A DNA stretch of 64,000 nt from Patella vulgata (GCF_932274485.2 NC_065882.2:26802890-26866889); one strand, 5' to 3'. Shown: positions 53,201 to 64,000, counted from the stretch's first letter. The notes: a model not told the origin generated them from the sequence alone. A program made the numbers and translations.

Positions 53201-56200
53201 CAAATTGTGTAAAAGTATGAAATACGAAGGTTGTGGACCCTCCAGAGGTCACAATTTTTATCCAATTTTGATGAAACTAAAAATATATCTTTATATCCCA
53301 TTCAATATTTGCACATTTCAGACCAGAAATTTCTGGATTATGGCCCCTGATGTACGAAAAATCTGGGGGTATCTTGCCAGGCAACCGCTGGTTGAATGCA
53401 TAAAATGATTTTGGAATGCAATAAAGTAAAGGTTTACTTTTTACATCTGAATTGTTGTATTTTAAAACTTGTTTTGGACCTATTCAAAGAATTTACCCAA
53501 AATCACAAATCTCATTTGAAGTAAATTGAAGGTACAATGTAAATAATGAACAAAGATTTTAGAATACTTTGAGGTGATGTTTTTGGTGTTGAAATGTTGC
53601 TTATAACCTTTACTTTTGATCTACTGTTGGGATTATCGATATCGCGTTTTACCATGCACTTATGGAATTTCCAAGAAAACTCAACATTTTTTTGCATTTC
53701 CATGGATACCATGTAGTTTATCTCCCCAAATAACAAAATATGTCATATCTTATGAACAAAACTTAAGTACAGTGCCATATTCCTGAAGCAATTTTTATCC
53801 GATTTTAAAAAAACGTTTTAGTATATCACCGTTACACTCTAATGATCTTTGAATTCGAATTTCGTGAAAATCGGACCAAAACTGCCGGACAAAATGGCCG
53901 CCTTTTGTACTCAAATAGTGTAAAATACGGTATATCAAGGTTGTGGACCCTCTAGAGGTCACAATTTTCATCCGATTTTGATGAAACTTGGAATGGATGT
54001 TTATATCCCAAAGATCTTGGTTCTTTTCGATATTCGCGCATTCCGGATCATAACTACTAGAACTGTGGACCCTCTAGAGGTCACAATTTTTATTCGATTT
54101 AAAAAACATTTTGGTATATCACCGTTACACCCTAATGATAGTTGAGTTCGAATTTCGTGAAAATAGGACCAAAACTGCCTGACAAAATGGCCACCCCTTG
54201 TAAATGCAAATATTGTAGAATATGGTATATCAAGGTTGTGGACCCTCTAGAGGTCACAATTTTCATCCGATTTTGATGAAACTTGAAGCATGTTTAAATA
54301 GCGTAAAAATATGGTATATCAAGATTGTGGACCCTCTAGAGGTCACAATTTTCTTCTAATTTTGATGAAACTTGAAATATAAGTTTATAACCCAAAGATC
54401 TTGGTTCCTTTCGATATTCGCGCATATCAGATTGTAACTTCCTGAATTATTGCCCCTGATTGTCAAAAAATCGTGTTTTAGCTTGGGGTCCCTCTAGAGG
54501 TCACAACTTTTATCCGATTTAAAAAACCTTTTTAGTACCGTTACACCCTAATGATGGTTGAGTTTGAATTGCGTGAAAATCGGACCAAAACTGTCAGACA
54601 AAAATAATGGCTGTCCCTCGTACGCAAATAGTGTAAACATCTGGTATATCAAGATTGTGGACCTCCTAGAGGTCACAATTTTGATCTGATTTTGATGAAA
54701 CTTGAAATGCTTTTTTATAACCCAAATTTCTTGGTTCCTTTCTATATTTGCGCATATCGGATTCTAACTTCCTGAAATATGGCCCTTGATTTTACGAAAA
54801 ATCGCGTTTTGAGCTTGTGGTCCCTATAGAGGTCACAAATTTTATCCAATTAAAAAAAAAAACGCGTAAATATATCATAGGTATACACTAATGATGGTTG
54901 AGTTTGAAGTTCATGATAATCAGAAAAAATTGATGGACATAATGGCCGCCTTTTGTACACAAATAGTGTAAAAATATGGTATATCAAGGTTCTGGGCCCT
55001 CTAGAGGCCACAGTTTTCTTCTGATTTGGATGAAACTTTAAATATGTTTTTATCATAAAGAGCTTGGTTCCTTTTGATAATCACACATATCTGAACGTAA
55101 CTTCCTGGATTATGGCCCCTGATTGGTCAAAAAATCGCATTTTTTTCTGATTTTAAAAACCGTTTAGATATATAACCATTCCACCATAATGAAGGTTGAA
55201 TTGGAATTTCGGGAAAATCGAAATGCAACTGACTGACAAAATGGACGTTCTTTGTACGCAAATTGTGTATAAAAAAAGTATGTAATACACAGGTTATGGA
55301 CCCTCTAGAGGTCACAATTTTGATCCGATTTTGATAAAACTTAAAAGATATCTTTATATTCCAAAAATCTAAGTCCCTTTTGATATTTGCGCATTTCAGA
55401 CCATAACTGTCTGGATTATGGCCTCTGATTGTTCAAAAATTCGTTTTTGTTTTTAGCTTGTCCTCTATCCATCTCTTGCAAAATGTAGGCGTATCCTGCC
55501 TGGCAGCCGCTGGTTATTCATGGTAGGATGTTGTGAATTCACGTGTCTTTCCCACTTTGTCAGCATGGGGTACACAAAAAATTATATATTAGACTTAAGA
55601 ATGAAATATTAGTAAGGCCTTAATTATTTATTAATTAAATATTCTGTTTTAGCTACTTAAACATACATTATGCAAGAGCAAAATCTGATTATTGCAAGTC
55701 TTAATTTAGGCTTCAGATGTTATAGAAATTATAAATTAGATCTTTATTTAAACAACAAGCCCAAAATAAACTCTGTGACCCACGGATGGCTCGGCTACAG
55801 CTCGGATTTAAATAGGATTTCACTTATTGATAAATTCAAATATGGCGCACCCTGATGAGAATACGTCAGTTAGATCGAGGCTAAATGATAGAGTGTACTT
55901 AGCGAGGCCGCTGTAGAGCGTTTCCGCATGCCATTGAAAACTTTACTTGATAATCGAGATATGTAGGTGGAGTTAATGCCTGTCAATCAAATGTTGGGCC
56001 AAGGTGAAGGCACATTTCACTACCATTTCTCGTCAAATATTACAACGATGATAACTATGTTCAGAATAAAGTAATTTGACTGAAATTTTCAATATATTCT
56101 TCTTTCATCATCTACTTTTGAACTGTTATGTTATAGCAAGGATGGCCAACTCTCTATAAAAAATCTCCCATAATGTATCTTTAAATAATCGAAACAGCTG

Positions 56201-58357
56201 AATTAGCGGTAGAAAAACCATTCCAGTAGCTGACACGTAATTACCATGTGTTCTATAGAAAACACACTGACCTGGATAATTTTGAGTTGTAATACAATAA
56301 CTTTGAACTGAAGATAAATATATAATTGTCGACGGCATATATCTCACATTTATTGGTTTTAGACCATCTCTTACTGCATTACGGACCGCAGAATTGTGAC
56401 ATAACTCCAAATAATGAATAACTAAATAACTAACTGCTGGAGTTTGGGACTAGAATCGCCGAATACGGCGGAAAAACTCCCTGTTCCGCGGCGGAATCTT
56501 GAAGAATCGCTAGCGAAACTCACAGCTAGCAACACTAGTGCCCCCTAGAATATCATTGTGTATAAGAGTTACATATACACAACATTTTTGCAACACTTGG
56601 AATTATCAATATTGCTATACAATAGCACTGGAATACGTAATTTTCTTATTTTTCGGTAAACAAGTTAACTAATCTCTAGATTTTATTTCTACAATTCCCA
56701 CAAGGCCGTAATACCGCTATAAAAAAAATATAATGCATTTTTCTCCCAACACGTACGTTGTTGAGGATCTACGTAATTTCTATGCTGTTTTTATTTAATA
56801 ATATGACAGTTGGTTGGATTCATATCAATTTCCCTTTGTTTGAAGATCACAATAATCTCGTTTACATCGTGCGTGACTGTAACAAAGTGGTAAACGGCTT
56901 TGTTCTAGAAAATTCTTATGACATGTGAACAATACGTGATTGACTAAGAATGGACCGCTTCACGCCATTGATAAGATTCCCACATATCAATTAACTTTTA
57001 TTATTTTACTACCAGACACTCATCATTAATTATCAAAACAACACTCAGTATACGTGCGCATTATTCTGCACTGGCCGTACAATTTTATAGTTGTAAATTG
57101 GGTTTTGAAAAAAAAAAAACGGCTAGTTTTCCCATCGTTACGGTCATTTTCCATAGCCCTTGGTCCCGACCCGCATATACTGCCAAGGTGGGCCCTCTAG
57201 AGGTCATAATTTTGATGAAACTTGAAATACATGTTTATAAACCAAAGATTTTGGTTCCTTTCGATATTTGCGAATATCGGATCGTAACTTTCTGAGTTAT
57301 GGCCCTTGATTGTACGAAAAATCACCTTTTTAGCTTGTGGTCCCTCTAGAGGTCACAATTTTTATCCGATTTAAAAAAAATATTTGAATATATCACCGTT
57401 ACAAATTTCGTGAAAATCGGACCAAAACTGCCAGGCAAAATGGTCGCCCCTCATACGCAAATAGTGTAGGTAGATATAGGTATATCAAGGTTGTGGAACC
57501 TCCAGAGGCTCCGATTTTGATGAAACTTGACATACATGTTTATAACCCAAAGATCTTGGTTCCGTTCGATATTCACACATATTGGATTTTAACATCCTGA
57601 ATTATGGCCCTTGATTTACCAAAAATCATGTTTTTAGCTTGTGGTCCCTCTAGAGGTCACAATTTTTATCCGATTTAAAAAAACGTTTGAATATATCACC
57701 GTCACACCCTAATGATGGTTGAGTTCGAATTTCGTGAAAATCGAACCAAAACTGCCGGACAAAATGACCGACACTCGTACTTTTAATGTAAAACCAAGGT
57801 TGTGGAATCTCTAAAAGTCACAATTTTGATGAAACTGAAAATACATCTTTATATCCACAATATCCCAGTCTATGTCGAAATTTGCGTACTTCAGACATAA
57901 CTTCCAGGATTACGGCCCCTGATTGTAAGAATCTGTGATAGACTAAATCACTAAAGCTTTCTGCTTTATAAAAATCATTGTTCTCGGATTAAGTTGGTAA
58001 TGGCGGCAAAATATAATATTAAAGGTGCCAGCGAGAACACGCATCAACCATATTTGCCTATATAGAAATTTCAGATTGAAATAATTAATAAAATGTTTTG
58101 TTTTTTCAGTCATTAAAAGAAAGATGTATTAGTAAAGAAAGTATTGATTTGGGTAGTTTCTTACCGACTAGAGGATGGTGTAATTATTATACTGGAGGAG
58201 AAAACTGTATAGTTCATATCGATTTTAATGTTGTTACATTAGCTACAGAATTTAAAGCTATACCCATAACTCCTGTACCCATTGTTCCAACAGCTTTGTC
58301 TAAAAATTTGGCTGGACCACTTAGTTTTAGCCATATTCAAGGTGTTTCTAAAACAGG
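47116..58357 (+). CDS. STIL: STIL (centriole duplication protein), first six coding exons
   Basis: Exons 47116-47201, 48300-48401, 50225-50340, 50814-50914, 51420-51482 and 58110-58357 join in phase (716 nt, 238 residues). All introns have GT-AG ends. Segments align with the STIL N-terminal domain: FPKAKVILWDPTPIGTPIYL (human FPPSKCALWNPTP), LLGSLIVDDDGEGITFQIDR (human LLGSLTADEDEEG), and PVPIVPTALSKNLAGPLSF with SHIQGVSKTG (human PIPIIPTALARNL and SQVQGTYKYG). In animals STIL/Ana2/SAS-5 binds PLK4, SAS-6 and CPAP at the centriole to start procentriole assembly. Those binding regions lie in the C-terminal part beyond the window. The next exon is expected to begin with the YLTMDETRK-type segment and is not seen by 64000. 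Confidence 0.93.
47241..47846. mobile_element. Family D MITE in STIL intron 1
   Basis: About 600 bp between TTAA at 47241 and TTTAA at 47841, with inverted ends AGATGGGTTCCCAG and ACATGGAACCCATCT. It is the least interrupted family D copy and serves as reference for the other two. It starts 39 bp after the exon 1 donor. Confidence 0.85.
47847..48299 (+). other. STIL intron 1, remainder
   Basis: Unique AT-rich intronic sequence up to the exon 2 acceptor (TTATGTTGTTCAG). No repeat family is recognised. Confidence 0.6.
48300..48401 (+). CDS. STIL: STIL coding exon 2
   Basis: Completes Gly, then VSSYGMLHFPKAKVILW and DPTPIGTPIYLSVACY plus two bases of Arg, to a GTGAGT donor. The W-(D/N)-PTP-G motif is shared with vertebrate STIL. 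Confidence 0.93.
48402..48910 (+). other. STIL intron 2, unique part
   Basis: AT-rich intronic sequence; TGGTGTACACTGTACACCA at 48762-48780 is a perfect 19-base palindrome. No gene seen. Confidence 0.6.
48911..50214 (-). mobile_element. Family B element, complete, minus, in STIL intron 2
   Basis: A 1.3-kb copy with both ends. At the low-coordinate side: TTTTATACGCCCACATTGAA, a hairpin and a CGCCCCCGTCCGTCCGTCC spacer. Then about six 150-bp units, with AATATCCGAT at 49011, 49161, 49311, 49460, 49611 and 49761. Then the conserved 5' body and TGTGGGCGTAT (50179-50189) with CGTTGCCTGGCAACCTATCT at the end. ATACGCCCACA at 48915 is the exact inverse of the motif at 50179. It ends 10 nt before the exon 3 splice acceptor. 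Confidence 0.92.
50225..50340 (+). CDS. STIL: STIL coding exon 3
   Basis: Completes Arg, then KPRVHLSDKLLRLLHRQ, CENNPLQTLTTILLGSLIVD and D plus one base. The acceptor TCTTTTTCTTTCAG directly abuts the end of a family B element (50214). Confidence 0.92.
50341..50813 (+). other. STIL intron 3
   Basis: 473-bp unique AT-rich intron with GTATGT donor and TTTTTTTTAG acceptor. Nothing else recognised. Confidence 0.7.
50814..50914 (+). CDS. STIL: STIL coding exon 4
   Basis: Completes Asp, then GEGITFQIDRLDTRQNVE and NSLNLAPEDITVPFQ in phase 0 to a GTAATT donor. It corresponds to the human EEGVTLTVDRFDPGRE segment. Confidence 0.93.
50915..51419 (+). other. STIL intron 4
   Basis: 505-bp intron. It contains a perfect 21-bp direct repeat (CTTTATCAATGATTATCAGC twice, 51220-51263) and an ATATCGATA / TATCGATAT inverted pair at 51155-51190. 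Confidence 0.7.
51420..51482 (+). CDS. STIL: STIL coding exon 5
   Basis: 21 codons, phase 0 at both ends: VYINGTKERESNVEEFTQTL and K. The acceptor is ATTTTGTAG and the donor GTAAGG. It parallels human VHSVDDFSSALKAL in its final helix. Confidence 0.88.
51483..51972 (+). other. STIL intron 5, unique part
   Basis: AT-rich intronic sequence before a family A element. No exon-like segment recognised. Confidence 0.6.
51975..53398 (-). mobile_element. Family A element, minus, both ends, in STIL intron 5
   Basis: The 3' end at the low side is TTTTATACATCCACATTTTC, a hairpin and a CCGTCGCCTCAGTCCATCTG, CCGTCCGTCCACAA spacer. About five diverged units follow. The 5' end at the high side is the complement of AACCAGCGGTTGCCTGGCAA. 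The 5' subterminal motif has drifted. Confidence 0.87.
53399..53769 (+). other. STIL intron 5, unique part
   Basis: AT-rich spacer between two family A elements. No gene seen. Confidence 0.5.
53770..55516 (-). mobile_element. Family A element, minus, 5' end present
   Basis: About six units on the minus strand (GTTACACCCTAATGATGG, ACAAAATGGCCGCC, ACCCTCTAGAGGTCACAA, AAAGATCTTGGTTC). It ends with TCTATCCATCTCTTGCAAAA, TGTAGGCGTAT and CCTGGCAGCCGCTGGTT at 55515. The 3' hairpin is absent. The nearest-to-consensus units of family A are here. Confidence 0.88.
55657..56184. mobile_element. Family E MITE (TTAA target) in STIL intron 5
   Basis: 528 bp between TTAA at 55657 and TTAA at 56181, with inverted ends ACATACATTATG and CATAATGTATCT. 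Shares AAATCTGATTATTGCAAGTC and AAAGTAATTTGACTGAAATT with the copy at 59473 but lacks about 440 bp of its interior. Confidence 0.87.
56185..57184 (+). other. STIL intron 5, no gene seen
   Basis: About 1 kb of unassigned sequence. A GC-richer patch at 56455-56560 (CGCCGAATACGGCGG, TTCCGCGGCGGAA, GCTAGCGAAACTCACAGCTA) carries several small palindromes and may be an element end. No coding similarity. Confidence 0.45.
57185..57935 (-). repeat. Family A array, minus, no ends
   Basis: About two and a half units (GGCCCTCTAGAGGTCATAAT, TTAGCTTGTGGTCCCTCTAG, CACCCTAATGATGGTTGAG). It ends 174 bp before STIL exon 6. Confidence 0.83.
58110..58357 (+). CDS. STIL: STIL coding exon 6
   Basis: SLKERCISKESIDLGSFLP, NYYTGGENCIVHIDFNVVTL, ATEFKAIPITPVPIVPTALS, KNLAGPLSFSHIQGVSKT and two bases of Gly, to a GTAAGT donor. 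This is the best-conserved block (PVPIVPTAL-KNL). The preceding intron is 6.6 kb and full of repeats. Confidence 0.95.
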
Positions 58358-58384
58358 GTAAGTAAATAAAAATACTCTGAGTAA

Positions 58385-58865
58385 ACATTCATTATATCAA
58401 TACCTTGACTAAGTACGATGATGAGAATTTTCTGCTTAGGCTTAGTAGCATTAAGCAATTTGATTGGTCAAGACTTTGGAACATAACAACTCTGCTTTTA
58501 ATTGAGGTAGAATGTTTAAACTTGAGGTAGATGTTTACTAGGTGAATGTCTTGGCTGAGTTCAGTGATTAACATTTCCTGCTAAAGCTAAGCAGAGCCAA
58601 GCAATTTTATTGGTCGATGCTTTGGGATAAGATAACTTTGATTCTAACTGATGGAGAGTGATAGTGATGAAACTTAGTGTGTAGTTTCACTACCAGTACC
58701 TTGACTGAGTTTGATCGTGAACATTTTATGCTTAGACTAAGTATAGATAATCAGTTTGATTGCTCGATAATTTTGAAAAAGCTAAATGTGCAATTAATTA
58801 TTTTGTGTCATCTATTTATTTTCGGATTTCGGCAGAGGATATCAGCCTTACTGTTGGCTTGTTAT
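58385..58865 (-). mobile_element. Family C element, minus, 5' end present
   Basis: About three diverged units, ending at 58863 with the complement of ACAAGCCAACAGTAAGGCTG. The CCCCCGCC motif is decayed. It starts 27 bp after the STIL exon 6 donor. Confidence 0.78.
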
Positions 58866-59472
58866 TTAAAGCTGTTCTTAGAAAAATGAGTTTGTCAACT
58901 GTGTCAAGATCTCGATTTGACCGCTTCACAGTAACAGTATTTCCGGCCATCAAAAATACTTGTTCCAATGGTACAGATGTACATGGAATTTCTAAAATAT
59001 CTTTTGCCAGTTTGGACAACAAAGTGTAACTAATTTTGTTAATTCTCCACCACTAAAGAGGACACATATGAGCAGAGCCCACATCTTCCGATTTAAAACA
59101 TTATATTTTGGCTACCGGATCTATTTCGTACATAATCTCCCACCCAAAAAATACAATTCAGATTTACGTGAGTCATTCTCTTAATGAGGGGTCCAAAGTA
59201 TGACATAGGTACTCAAATTTTAAGTTATCTCAATCACTGATAAAATTATTTATTTATTCATTAAGTAAAGGTTACGACATGACAACAATAAATATTATAT
59301 GTACATGAAATAAGAACTATGTGCTGCATCGTATGATTGGGAAAGTGTCAACAATAAATATAGATATGTATATGAAATAAGAATTATGTGAGCAGGCATT
59401 GTATGATTGGGATGTGAAATGAGACGAGAATAGAGAAGTATGCTAGGTATGGTGTCATGAGGAGACCTTTAC
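58866..59472 (+). other. STIL intron 6, no gene seen
   Basis: Unassigned. A 60-70-bp tandem duplication at 59283-59412 repeats ACAATAAATAT, ATGAAATAAGAA and GTATGATTGGGA. No further STIL exon is recognised. Confidence 0.5.
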
Positions 59473-60440
59473 TTAAACATACATTATGCAAGAGCTAAAT
59501 CTGATTATTGCAAGTCTTTATTTAGGCTTCAGATGTCATAGAAATTATAAATTAGATCTTTATTTACACAACAAGCACAAAATCAACTCTGTAGACCCAC
59601 GGATGGCTTGGATTTGGCTTGGATTTAAACAGGATTTCCTTGACTGATTAAATTTTTAAATGGCGTCGTAAGATCGAGATTAACCGTTACGGTGACGTCA
59701 TACTCCCGGAAATTTTAGATAGTGGCTAAATGATAGAGTCTACGAAGCGAGACCGCTGTTGAGGGAGGCCGCATGTCGGTCAATTTGATTGAAAGTTCGA
59801 TATATACAGCCTTGATATTATGTTTAGTTGTGGTTAAAATGAGAGTTTGGATGTCGGTATTATACGCTCTTTTGTCACCTGCGTTTACAGAAAAATTAGG
59901 GAAATTGATAAACATCGCATGTAACATTGCAGCCCTATTGGATCACTGTTTCCCATTTGTCTGCTTTGGGAGTTAGTAGGACTACCAGTTACAGTACAAG
60001 AGTACACGCAGGCTAATAAGAAGTCGGCTATAATTATGCCTCATTGATTTGGTCCATTCCTTTCAAACTTTCGCTTCTTATCTATATATTAAAAGTCTTA
60101 TGTTTAATTTGTAGTAAAAATAAATATGATACGAATTGAATTGCGACCCCGTCTCAAACCGAATAGGCTAACGGTACCACAGCCATTGAAAACATTACTT
60201 GATAATCAAGATTATGTAGGTGGTGTTAACGCCTGTCAATCAAACGATCAGCCATTTTCGGAGACGCTGAAGAGAGATTTGACTCCTATTTCTAGTCAAA
60301 AATTACAATGGTGATAACTTTGTTCAGAATAAAGTAATTTGACTGAAATTTTCAATATATTCTTCTTTTATCATCTATTTTTGAACTGTTATAGCAAGAA
60401 TGGCCAACTCTCTATTAAAATCTCCCATAATGTACCTTTA
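59473..60440. mobile_element. Family E MITE, longest copy
   Basis: 968 bp from TTAA-ACATACATTATGCAAGAG to CCCATAATGTACC-TTTA. It contains the sequence that is deleted from the copy at 55657. The interior open frames show no transposase motif. Confidence 0.85.
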
Positions 60441-60459
60441 GGATGCCCATAAAGCCTGA

Positions 60460-61144
60460 CATTTATAACATTCCAATAGGGTCCAAAGTTGTCAAGGTCA
60501 TGTCAGGTCACCATTAGGAGACAAAACATAATAAATATGCCAATCACTGCAACGAAAAAAGTTATCATCCGATCTGTATGAAATTTATATGCATCATTTA
60601 GAAGCCTGAAACCACGAAGCCTTTTGAATTTCAGCAATTTACAATAATTGCTTCTAGAGTTATGGCCCTTGTATCACTTTGTTCAACCTTGTTAATGCTC
60701 GATTGATGAAAGTTATCATCCGATGATATATGTATGAAATTTATATGTATCATTTAAATTTTTGAAATTGGAGGTCTATTCAATTTCAGCAATTTCCATC
60801 AATTATTTCTAGAGTTATGGTCTTTGTTTTACTTTGTGAACGTTTGAATGACAAAAGTTATCATCCGATCTGCATGAAATTTATATGCATTATTTAAATT
60901 AGTAAAACGAAAAAGCATGTCAAATTTCAAAATTTTCTGTAAATTACCTCCAGAGCTAAGGCCCTTGTTTCAGTTTGTAGAACCTTGTGAACCCTCAAAC
61001 GTCAAAAATTATAATCTGATCTGTATGAAACTGTCTTAAAATGCCCCCAATTGCCTACAAAAGAATAAATATGCGACAACCCTTGTCGTCTGCTCGGACG
61101 ATTTAGCTGCTGTGGGCATATGTTTCGTTGCCAGGCAACCTATC
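60460..61144 (-). mobile_element. Family B-like element, minus, 5' end present
   Basis: Four diverged units of 130-180 bp (AAAAGTTATCATCCGATCTG, TTTCAGCAATTTACAATAA, AGAGTTATGGCCCTTGT), then ATGCGACAACCCTTGTCGTC, ATTTAGCTGCTGTGGGCATA and CGTTGCCAGGCAACCTATC. The unit is a diverged subfamily of B; the 5' end is well conserved. Confidence 0.8.
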
Positions 61145-62899
61145 ATTATTGTTTTTATATCTAAGATTTTTAAGTTTTTGCCAGAGTTTTATTTAATTAA
61201 TTTTGTTCTCCTCTCATACCAATAATAAGGGTAATGTATGCCATTTGAAGGACAGTTAATGATTTCTCATTGTCGAGTTCCAAAGAAAAGATGTGAACGA
61301 TTTTATATGACACGTTACGTACAGATTTCTTGTGTAAAGGGATACCAAATTAGACTTTTAATTCTAAATTTCTGTGCATGTATAAGACATACTAATGTGT
61401 TTATGATGTATTATTCAAATGAGGCGCCTACATTAGAAGTCTAAGCAGAAATAGTGTATATTTGTGCCAACACCTCTAGCCAGCCAATGTTGATTACACG
61501 GATATTCCCAAATTCTCAATACAAACTGAAAAGTCTCTGTAGATTTTTAATAAAATAAAGATTTTACAAAATTGTTGAAGTTTGTTTGACGTAAACAATC
61601 AATATGAACTACTTGTAAATCAGTATCATGAAAAATCAACATGGAAAGGTTTACTGTGATACTGAATATTGCAGTTTCACATGTAAAGGGACGCCAAATG
61701 TTGATGACTTGCCTACTAAAGTAATAATTTAATCAAACCATCTTATGTACTATTTCTCATTTAAAACTTAAACAATGAATACACTTTCAAATATAGAAAA
61801 AAATAACACTTTCAACAATCAAAATGAGTAGCAGTCTTTGAGAATTAGTTGTGTCCCTTTCAATAGCTTACGTTGTGAATCCGTTTTGCCCAAATAAATG
61901 AACCAAAAGACTTTAAAAGACCAAATAAATGAACCAAAAGACTTTAAAAGACCAAGGTTTAATGTGTATACTAATACAATATTTAGTTAATAATAGAGAC
62001 ATGAAAGTTTTGGTTTCACGTCATTTTCATTAATATTCCGACACCGCGACCATTCTGTTGCGTGATCCCCGAATACCAAGGAAGCAATAATTTTCATTTG
62101 TGGAAGAATACTGTTGTTTTGGACAATTATGACATTCAACATCTATGCGTCATATGCAGGAGGTAAATTCACATAACAACCTAATTACAGGGATGCGCCG
62201 GGCCATTGTCTGTTTCAGGGATGTCTATCATGTGACCATAAACTAAACATATCTCTGATGTATTTCACAGCTAATAGTAATAGACAGCTTTATATAATCG
62301 TCATAAACACACATTTCGTAAGTTGAACGAGGGACTTGAATTTCCAGTATCGACAAAGCTAATAAAATTTACACAGACTATTAATACAATACATCTAATT
62401 ACGTTTTTGGAATTTGTTATTTACTTCCACTTCAACAAAATGGAATTAAGATGAAACATTTTGTTTTGATTTGCAAAGTAAGATCGTGGCTAAAATGACA
62501 ATAATACAACGTAAATATTAGGGACACAAAAATTTATGTTGTGGGACATGATTGAAAATCCTCCAATTCAGATTACTTACATTTGTTTAGAAATAAAAAC
62601 TTAGTGAACAAAATCTTAGATTCTCTGCTGCATGTTTTGTGAAAATATTTGGAAATATTAATCTTGTGCGCAACATGGTTCAGTTGTTAAAATGTGAAGT
62701 ACAAAAAAATGTCCCCAAAACATAACTCTAAAATTTAGGAACGCCACGAATTGCAACATTGAAAAATTTAACCACAGACCGATTTGGAATATTTTTAATG
62801 TAAATGATTATAAAATAATAAATATATTACATGATCAATTACTTTTTTCAACAATTGGTGATCAGAAAATAGGTGTTTTTGTTGCTTTGAGCAATGATG
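61145..62899. other. No gene seen
   Basis: About 1.75 kb of AT-rich sequence, probably STIL intron. A perfect 31-bp tandem duplication (CCAAATAAATGAACCAAAAG twice) lies at 61889-61952. No STIL exon 7 or other gene is recognised. Confidence 0.5.
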
Positions 62900-64000
62900 T
62901 GTATGAATTTTCAATTTGTCCCCTTATTTGTGGAATGACCCTCATCTATATTATGATCATAATCAGAATTTGGATCAAGATCTGGACTTATTTTATTGCA
63001 AAATATTTTTCTACACTTTCGACCTCTGTGAATCTTTTGGCAAAAATAGCAAATGTCTGTATCTAGGGTCTAAAGCTGATGCTTTTATTTGAGGGCATGC
63101 ACATAATTCTTCGTCTGGTGACATCAGGACTTATCAAGTTCATCAATTTGAAGATGCTTGTTAATTAAAGCATAAACTTATCCCATTCTAATACTAATAG
63201 TTAGATATTCTTGGGCACTGGCAATTATTTCAAATGGTTTAAATACTTTTGAAGTGTCCTAAATTGTTCTCCAGTCTTTGTCAGCCAGTTCTAGGATTTG
63301 AGCATCAGACGGCTTTACAATGGTACTATTGTGTATAACTTATTAACTATAGGATAACTGCCATAATTGGTAATCGCTGTTCTATTTTAAAAACATTCAA
63401 ACATGAAGTCGGTGGAGTTCCAGCATGTTGTCACATCCCGTATCAGGCGATGGGAGGTTTTTTTTCGTTGTTCCTGCTTTAATGTTAGATTTAGAGCATT
63501 GTTTGCTACTGTCAATTTATGAAAGAATGTTACAACTCTCCAGTTGGCACCTGCAGCATGACTTACAAAGGATAAATCAATGCCTGCTTTTACCACCAAC
63601 TGCAGACTATGCCCAAAATTGGCACTTTAATGACTTCAAGATCAGCCAGGACTCTAAGTCTAATATCATCTGCTAAATTAATACTCGTATGATACTCGAT
63701 AGTTTCATGCATTGCAAGAATGTGATTACATGGCTTCCAATTAATGTCAAGATAATAGGCTGTTAAGTTGTATAAACCTCTTTAGCAGAGCTTGTCCAGA
63801 CATCAGTAGTTAGAGCTAAACAGGGTTAATTTTAAGTTTTTATGTGGTGTGGCATGGGTCTAGGAAGTTGAGTCTATGCCTTTGGATATATATTAATTCT
63901 TGGGTGTGATTTTACAAACACGAATTGAACCCTTATATTTAATGAAAGCTTCACATGACACTGTGTACCCTGAGCCTTGTTTGCGTGTTGTTGATTTGCG
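62900..64000 (-). pseudogene. hAT-superfamily transposase, decayed, continues past window
   Basis: Minus-strand remnants in several frames. Near 63830-63770 it reads ALTTDVWTSSAKEVYTT, followed by INWKPCNHILAMHETIEY and SINLADDIRL. At 63599-63387 an open stretch contains MVVKAGIDLSFVSHAAGAN and SHRLIRDVTTCWNSTDFMFE. This order (TTD-WTS, then H--NL, then DV-TRWNST--M) is the hAT RNase H-like core as in ZBED/Charlie-type proteins. Multiple stops and frameshifts; the canonical R of TRWNST is Cys here. Start and inverted repeats lie outside. Confidence 0.8.

Noticed and set aside
58358-64000. Search for STIL exon 7 (YLTMDETRK-type segment)
   Set aside because: No segment on the plus strand matches with flanking splice sites. 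The exon most likely lies beyond 64000.
1-64000. Retrovirus, LTR retrotransposon or Polinton copies
   Set aside because: No gag, protease, integrase, envelope or capsid motif and no paired long terminal repeats were recognised anywhere in the window.

Overview
This is an AT-rich metazoan nuclear window with spliced genes, long repeat-filled introns, tRNA-derived SINEs, TTAA-target MITEs, Tc1, hAT and pogo-type DNA transposons, a LINE fragment, and many tandem-repeat-bearing elements. The style of the repeats (including a SINE ending in an ATTTC tail) and the protein sequences suggest a lophotrochozoan, most likely a mollusc. That assignment is an inference; no species is claimed.

Three host genes can be read. 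(1) An intronless H2A.X histone gene (10644..11063, +), recognised by its C-terminal SQEY motif, has a cell-cycle-style promoter (E2F, CRE and CCAAT boxes) and polyadenylation signals instead of a histone stem-loop. (2) A complete UMP-CMP kinase gene (CMPK1 orthologue) lies on the minus strand. Six coding exons spread over 45555..26333 join in phase to a 192-residue protein. (3) The 5' half of a STIL orthologue (centriole duplication factor) lies on the plus strand. Six coding exons between 47116 and 58357 join in phase to the first 238 residues, and the gene continues beyond the window. CMPK1 and STIL are head to head with start codons 1.56 kb apart, the same neighbours and orientation as on human chromosome 1p33. 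The shared intergenic region carries NRF1-, E2F/CCAAT- and GC-box-like sites.

Layout: 1-9.7 kb is a transposon graveyard (hAT MITE, LINE split by Tc1, MULE-like fragment, SINE, a foldback element, tandem arrays). 9.7-11.4 kb is the H2A.X locus. 11.5-26.3 kb is nested repeats. 26.3-45.6 kb is CMPK1, with introns filled by repeats. 45.6-47.1 kb is the divergent promoter. 47.1-58.4 kb is STIL exons 1-6. 58.4-62.9 kb is the next STIL intron with repeats, and 62.9-64 kb holds a decayed hAT transposase.

The most interesting repeat signal is a clan of composite elements, called here families A (about 260-340 bp units), B (150 bp), C (146 bp), F (140 bp) and G (about 125 bp). Each carries a subterminal motif near one end whose reverse complement forms the 3' arm of a hairpin at the other end, with an internal tandem array and a purine-rich GGACGGATGGGGGCGACG-type spacer between. 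This is the plan of Helentron-associated interspersed elements. The repeat units of A, B and G also share a homologous core, so the families look like radiations from one ancestor. Family letters A-H are labels for this report only.
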